DNA of 24,971 bases from a virus. Location: positions 1 to 24,971 of IMG/VR virus record IMGVR_UViG_3300032331_001284; one strand, written 5' to 3'. The notes under the pieces were generated by a model. That model did no database searches. It saw only the letters and a list, made by a program, of their open reading frames with translations, and had not been told where the DNA came from. Both the position numbers and the translations under genes were made by a program. How positions within the stretch are numbered: the first letter of the stretch is position 1; the number at the start of each line of letters is the position of its first letter. Positions 22,210 through 24,971 of the stretch are shown one piece after another.

Positions 22210-22234
22210 AGAGCGGGGGCATCGCCCCCGCTCT
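22210..22234 (-). terminator. Hairpin terminator after the acidic-tail membrane protein gene
   Basis: Perfect 11-base inverted repeat (22210-22220 and 22224-22234) around ATC, GC-rich (GAGCGGGGGC). On the minus strand it is followed by TTTCGTCGTTTA. It lies 32 bases after the membrane protein gene's stop (22267) and before the lysozyme promoter. Confidence 0.75.
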
Positions 22235-22266
22235 AACTGTTTGGCTGTGTATGAGTGCGCCCTTGC

Positions 22267-22575
22267 TTACTTGGTTTCGTCGTCGTCGTCGTCGTCTTCG
22301 TCTTCTTCGATGAACATGAGGGTTCCGCTGGAGATTTCGTCGTTGACTACGAGCCACCGCTCCACCACCGAAGCACTGGACTCTATTGCGCTCTCAAAGG
22401 AGCGGCTGGCCACCAGTGCGTCATCCACTGAGTGGACGAGGCTGAACAGTATGAGCAGGTACAGGAGGAAGAACCATGCCTGCGTGATCACGAAGGTGGG
22501 GAGAATGCCGACGAAGAGTACGAACATCGCCCCCTTCGTGCAGAGCCTCGTCTGTTGGTTCAGTATGTCTTTCAT
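22267..22575 (-). CDS. Two-span membrane protein with Asp/Glu-rich tail (holin candidate)
   Basis: 102 residues. Two hydrophobic segments at about 15-31 (GAMFVLFVGILPTFVIT) and 34-49 (WFFLLYLLILFSLVHS) are separated by a short QA turn, giving a hairpin in the membrane. The C-terminus ends in an acidic tail (about 90-100; six Asp in a row) encoded by a GAC/GAT repeat. It lies directly before the lysozyme-like gene in the transcription direction. This is the size and shape of a holin, but a different membrane function is equally possible because holins are not identified by motif. The start overlaps the upstream stop (ATGA). Confidence 0.7.
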   Translation of the reverse strand: MKDILNQQTRLCTKGAMFVLFVGILPTFVITQAWFFLLYLLILFSLVHSVDDALVASRSFESAIESSASVVERWLVVNDEISSGTLMFIEEDEDDDDDDETK

Positions 22576-23045
22576 TCGCTCATCATCTCCAGTAGGTCTT
22601 TGAGCAATTCGTTCGTTTCCTTGGCAAGTCCGACCTGTTCCTCCAGGTAGTCACGGATGGGGACCAGCATCATTGCCATGTTGTTGTCCATCTTGTTGAT
22701 GGCGTGAGTCAAGCGTCCGATTCCATCGGTGAACGACTGTTCCCGGTCGGTGGGCAGTTCGTAGTGATTTGAGGGTGCAAGCCCCTCAGTGTCTGTGGGG
22801 AAGCTGGTGGTAACCGAATTATCCACGGGCACCCCCATCGTCGTGGTGATGGTCATGGACAGGGAGTTCACCATGTACTCCAACCAGGGCCAGTAGAACT
22901 TGGCCGCATCGATTGCGTCCTTGCTCTCCTTGAGGCCCTGGTTGGTCATGTCCCGGTAGAGCTTGATTGCCGGGATGGCGCTCCCCTGGGAGATGCGCTT
23001 AGCGATGTGGTACAGATCGCCTGTGGTAATGGTCTTGAATGCCAT
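22572..23045 (-). CDS. Protein with ribosomal L7/L12 C-terminal-like segment and coiled coil
   Basis: 157 residues. Residues 22-47 (SAIPAIKLYRDMTNQGLKES, then KDAID) match the L7/L12 C-terminal domain pattern in which a helix reads AIK-x-R-x-T-x-GLKEAKD. In L7/L12 this site contacts elongation factors. Here it is fused to a polar middle and a C-terminal helix (TNELLKDLLEMM). The link to translation or another role in the phage is not established. It is in the minus-strand operon, with ATGA coupling to the membrane protein gene. Confidence 0.78.
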   Translation of the reverse strand: MAFKTITTGDLYHIAKRISQGSAIPAIKLYRDMTNQGLKESKDAIDAAKFYWPWLEYMVNSLSMTITTTMGVPVDNSVTTSFPTDTEGLAPSNHYELPTDREQSFTDGIGRLTHAINKMDNNMAMMLVPIRDYLEEQVGLAKETNELLKDLLEMMSE

Positions 23046-23057
23046 TTCAAAGCCTCT

Positions 23058-23480
23058 CTAAGAGTTAGGGGTTGGCCAAACGTACGGAAGGTCGTCGGGC
23101 ACTTCTGGCCACACTATTCCGTAGATGTCGGGGCGCTTGCGAATGAGATTGCTGCGGTGGGACACCATGACATCCATGTCGTCCAACCACTGAGGAACCG
23201 CTGAATCAGTGGTCGGAGCGTACGGGTAAAACCTTTCCAACAGGCTGTCGTTGTAGCCACGGCCAATCCACTCACGGCACATGACGATGCCGTATTGAGC
23301 GAGGGCTTCGGTGTGCCCCCGCCACATCTTCACAGCGGGATGGTTCTGCCACCCGTACTGTTCGGTGGTAAGGGCCTTGATGATCTGCCACGCTTCCACA
23401 CGCTGCTTACCAAGACGCTGGCGGTCCAACACCTCAGCAGTGCGCTTGAAGTCGGAACCGTAGGGTACGAATGTTTGCAT
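23058..23480 (-). CDS. Pyrimidine dimer DNA glycosylase-like (MSMEG_6728-type) protein
   Basis: 140 residues. The motif set MQTFVPYGSDF, AEVLDRQRLGKQRVEAWQII, and GWQNHPAVKMWRGHTEALAQYG fits the MSMEG_6728-type/pyrimidine-dimer-glycosylase family pattern. T4 endonuclease V acts as a DNA repair enzyme of UV dimers. The N-terminal amine and Glu needed for that chemistry cannot be placed with certainty here. Enzymes of this kind would protect phage DNA from UV damage. Two bases separate it from the gene before. Confidence 0.72.
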   Translation of the reverse strand: MQTFVPYGSDFKRTAEVLDRQRLGKQRVEAWQIIKALTTEQYGWQNHPAVKMWRGHTEALAQYGIVMCREWIGRGYNDSLLERFYPYAPTTDSAVPQWLDDMDVMVSHRSNLIRKRPDIYGIVWPEVPDDLPYVWPTPNS

Positions 23481-23482
23481 GA

Positions 23483-23644
23483 TCAGATCACTCTCTGTTC
23501 GGTGCTGTAGTTGATCTTCCAGTCCTCAAACTCCAAAGGGAAGCTCTCCAGTACAGCGTCAATTGCCATGATGAGATCGTGCCTCTGCTGCTCCGTCAGT
23601 GGGGCGACAGTGGCGATGTCGGTGGTGTAGATGAAGTGGTTCAT
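23483..23644 (-). CDS. Hypothetical 53-residue protein
   Basis: 53 residues from the ATG at 23644, chosen because AGGAAGAG lies a few bases upstream. The frame is open further to 23776 but that would overlap the gene upstream. The peptide starts MNHFIYTTDIATVAPLTEQQ and continues with LIMAIDAVLESFPLEFEDW, an alpha/beta-type pattern. No family recognised. A structured leader lies between it and the gene before. Confidence 0.72.
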   Translation of the reverse strand: MNHFIYTTDIATVAPLTEQQRHDLIMAIDAVLESFPLEFEDWKINYSTEQRVI

Positions 23645-23660
23645 ATCTCTTCCTGTAGTA

Positions 23661-23713
23661 GTGGGGGCGAGGCCAAGGGAGAACACCCCTGAACCCCTGG
23701 GCACCGCCCCCAC
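23661..23713 (-). other. Structured leader or terminator-like hairpin (72-base gap)
   Basis: A 9-base perfect repeat GTGGGGGCG (23661-23669) pairs with CGCCCCCAC (23705-23713), with a further partial pairing inside (CCAAGGG against CCCCTGG). It starts 4 bases after the stop of the 74-residue gene and ends 16 bases before the ATG of the 53-residue gene. There is no U-tract, so a leader structure is as likely as a terminator. It is the only gap in the minus-strand block up to 23057. Confidence 0.5.
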
Positions 23714-23717
23714 GATC

Positions 23718-23942
23718 TTAGTGAAGGCGGTGGCACTCGCAGTGGCACTCGTCATCGAACAACCAGTCGCCAACATCTTCCTGCCAGCAGTCCCTGTGCT
23801 TGCCCATTTGGCATTTGATTGAGATGCACGGGCTGACCGTGATGCGGGCGGTAGTGAAGTAGAACCACCACAACCACACCACGGTCAGCACCGTGGTGAC
23901 GATCACCGTGACGGTGACCGCCGTAACCGTGCTGGTACTCAC
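23718..23942 (-). CDS. Single-span membrane protein with Cys/His-rich C-terminus
   Basis: 74 residues. GTG start in a GTGA overlap with the VWA gene's stop. The N-terminal half is a run of Val/Thr (TAVTVTVIVTTVLTVVWLW), a membrane segment that starts at once, so the N-terminus is probably short and outside or inside with no signal. The C-terminal half has many Cys/His (CISIKCQMGKHRDCW, then CHCECH), which could bind a metal or form disulfides. The Val/Thr run is encoded by near-repeats of GTGACGGTGACC type. Confidence 0.7.
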   Translation of the reverse strand: MSTSTVTAVTVTVIVTTVLTVVWLWWFYFTTARITVSPCISIKCQMGKHRDCWQEDVGDWLFDDECHCECHRLH

Positions 23943-24971
23943 CAGCCGCTGCCGTCGTTCAGCACATCGATGAGAGCCTTCGTCAGTTCGCCGGGGAGGT
24001 CGTTGACGTTAGCGATGTCGATGTGGGAGTTGGCACCCATGTCACGGTTGGAGTGCTGCATGCCGTAGCGGACCATCACGAACGTGCGGTTGTCGCTGGC
24101 CCAACGCTGGAGGCCAGGGAAGCCGTACGTCCACTCACCATCGGTGAAGATGATGACGAGGTGACGAGAGGCTTCCTCAGGGTTGTGAGTCCCCAGGTCG
24201 TCCAGAGCATCGGTCGGGTCGGTGCCGCCCATGGCAGGCCACAGGGTGGGAGTTGGCTTGCCGTCCTGCCACACCCGGTAGTTCTGACTGCCAGCACTCC
24301 ACAGGGTGTAGGTGGCACCGATACCCAGCGCCTCGCACGCCAGAGCAGTGGCGTACAGCGCCTCGCTAAGGGCCTCCATGGGAGGTCCACCCATGCTGCC
24401 CGATACGTCGCACAGCATGCTCACATGTACATCCAGTCCGGTGTTGCCGTGGTCGTCCAGGTGGCGACGGAAGTCACGGTCGCCCGTGTTCTTCGTGCGG
24501 TACGCCAGCGGGTCGATGATGCCATTCTCCTTACGGTTCTGCCAGACAGGGGCAGAGGTCGTCACAAAGGTGTTGAGCGCCTGCTGGATGCCCTGCGAGG
24601 TAAACTCAGCACGCTCTTGCAACTCAGTCGACATGGTCGGCTCGTCATCGGGGTACGACTGGAGTCCATCGACATCGGACTTGACGTTGGCTTCACGGGC
24701 CATCTGCTGAACGTCCTGGTCCTGACGAACAGCGTTCTCGTACTTCTCCTGCATGCTGCGGAGAGCGTCCGACAGCGACTCAGTGGTCTGCTGCGTAGTG
24801 TCGCTGCTGTCATCGGATTGACCATTGCTGGAGCCGTCCGACTCGTCGTCGCCTTCCTCGTCGCCAGAGCCGCCTGCGCCGCCCTGTCCTTCCTCGTCGC
24901 CGCCCTCATCGGACTGCTCGTCGCCAGAGCCGCCTGCGTCGGGAGAACCCTCTCCCTCGTCGTCACCCTCG
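23939..24971 (-). CDS. CobT-like von Willebrand factor A protein (5' end cut by the window)
   Basis: The frame is open from the right edge through to the stop at 23939-23941. The ATG at 24754 is internal, since no in-frame stop precedes it, so the true start lies outside. About 343 residues are visible. The first 70 are a Gly/Asp/Glu/Ser-rich linker. The C-terminal half is a VWA domain with the MIDAS motif DxSxS (DVSGSM, 24392-24409), TDPTDAL and FTDGEWTYG. An acidic linker before a VWA domain is the plan of CobT, a subunit of the aerobic cobalt chelatase, and of CobT/BchD-type metallochelatase partners used by AAA ATPases. In phages, such proteins usually act with a MoxR/CobS-like ATPase, which may lie outside the window. 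The last gene in the leftward operon's upstream end. Confidence 0.85.
   Translation of the reverse strand, partial: EGDDEGEGSPDAGGSGDEQSDEGGDEEGQGGAGGSGDEEGDDESDGSSNGQSDDSSDTTQQTTESLSDALRSMQEKYENAVRQDQDVQQMAREANVKSDVDGLQSYPDDEPTMSTELQERAEFTSQGIQQALNTFVTTSAPVWQNRKENGIIDPLAYRTKNTGDRDFRRHLDDHGNTGLDVHVSMLCDVSGSMGGPPMEALSEALYATALACEALGIGATYTLWSAGSQNYRVWQDGKPTPTLWPAMGGTDPTDALDDLGTHNPEEASRHLVIIFTDGEWTYGFPGLQRWASDNRTFVMVRYGMQHSNRDMGANSHIDIANVNDLPGELTKALIDVLNDGSGW
24857..24938. repeat. 22-base direct repeat pair, 60 bases apart, in the acidic linker
   Basis: A perfect 22-base repeat occurs at 24857-24878 and 24917-24938, start-to-start distance 60 bases (20 codons), encoding AGGSGDE on the minus strand. 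Flanks are also repetitive (GAGGAAGGC-type). It likely arose by duplication of a linker segment. It is not a phage attachment or CRISPR structure. Confidence 0.8.

Noticed and set aside
24754-24754. ATG at 24754 as the start of the VWA protein
   Set aside because: The frame upstream stays open for the remaining 72 codons to the edge, with an acidic linker typical of CobT-like proteins, so the ATG is internal.
24562-24966. Arg/Thr-rich minus-strand ORF of 134 residues
   Set aside because: It is the other frame of the acidic linker of the VWA protein, which itself is open to the window edge.

Overview
The window looks like part of the genome of a fairly large, tailed, double-stranded DNA phage that infects an actinobacterium. 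The reasons are dense, overlapping gene packing with many GTG starts, a phage replication and recombination set (ssDNA-binding protein, family A DNA polymerase, RecA, resolvase-like and Cas4-like nucleases), two adjacent WhiB-type iron-sulfur regulators (a family essentially confined to Actinobacteria and their phages), and small membrane and lysis-type proteins. I see no integrase, tRNA, rRNA, insertion sequence or CRISPR array, and no terminase, portal, capsid or tail gene, so the head and tail genes must lie elsewhere. The host genus cannot be fixed from this sequence.

Layout. (1) 1-6136, plus strand: DNA metabolism, with a ssDNA-binding protein, DNA polymerase, two unknowns, RecA, a 28-residue membrane micro-protein, a Holliday-junction-resolvase-like nuclease and a Cas4/RecB-like Fe-S nuclease. 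(2) 6133-10498: two small genes, then a sugar cassette (two GT2 glycosyltransferases, an NAD-dependent sugar epimerase, a TOD1/DUF616-like glycosyltransferase and a third GT2), closed by a second resolvase-like nuclease. (3) 10543-14352: a SpoVS-like protein and a chain of small, polar, probably disordered proteins, including a 368-residue Q/N/P-rich one. None has a recognised function. (4) 14329-18457: unknown Cys-containing proteins, a DUF6378-like protein, an HD-domain phosphohydrolase and two WhiB-like regulators. Two genes here (16827 and 18116) appear to start at leaderless promoters. (5) 18459-21513: a coiled-coil protein, a cationic micro-ORF, a GT-B glycosyltransferase, a calcineurin-like phosphoesterase and three small proteins. 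(6) A perfect bidirectional hairpin at 21527-21564 separates this from a convergent minus-strand block. That block runs from the right edge leftwards: a CobT-like von Willebrand A protein (cut by the edge), a single-span membrane protein, a 53-residue protein, a pyrimidine-dimer-glycosylase-like protein, an L7/L12-like-domain protein, a two-span membrane protein with an acidic tail, a terminator hairpin, and a secreted lysozyme-like protein.

How the genes work together. Regions 1 and 2 hold a self-contained replication and repair machine. The sugar cassette together with the later GT-B enzyme suggests that the phage glycosylates something, such as a virion protein, its DNA, or the host envelope. 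Most neighbouring genes are translationally coupled through 4-base GTGA or ATGA overlaps. This pattern also supports three micro-ORFs that would otherwise be missed. The two WhiB proteins and SpoVS suggest that the phage interferes with host developmental or redox regulation. All function calls come from motif recognition by eye, and no database search was possible.
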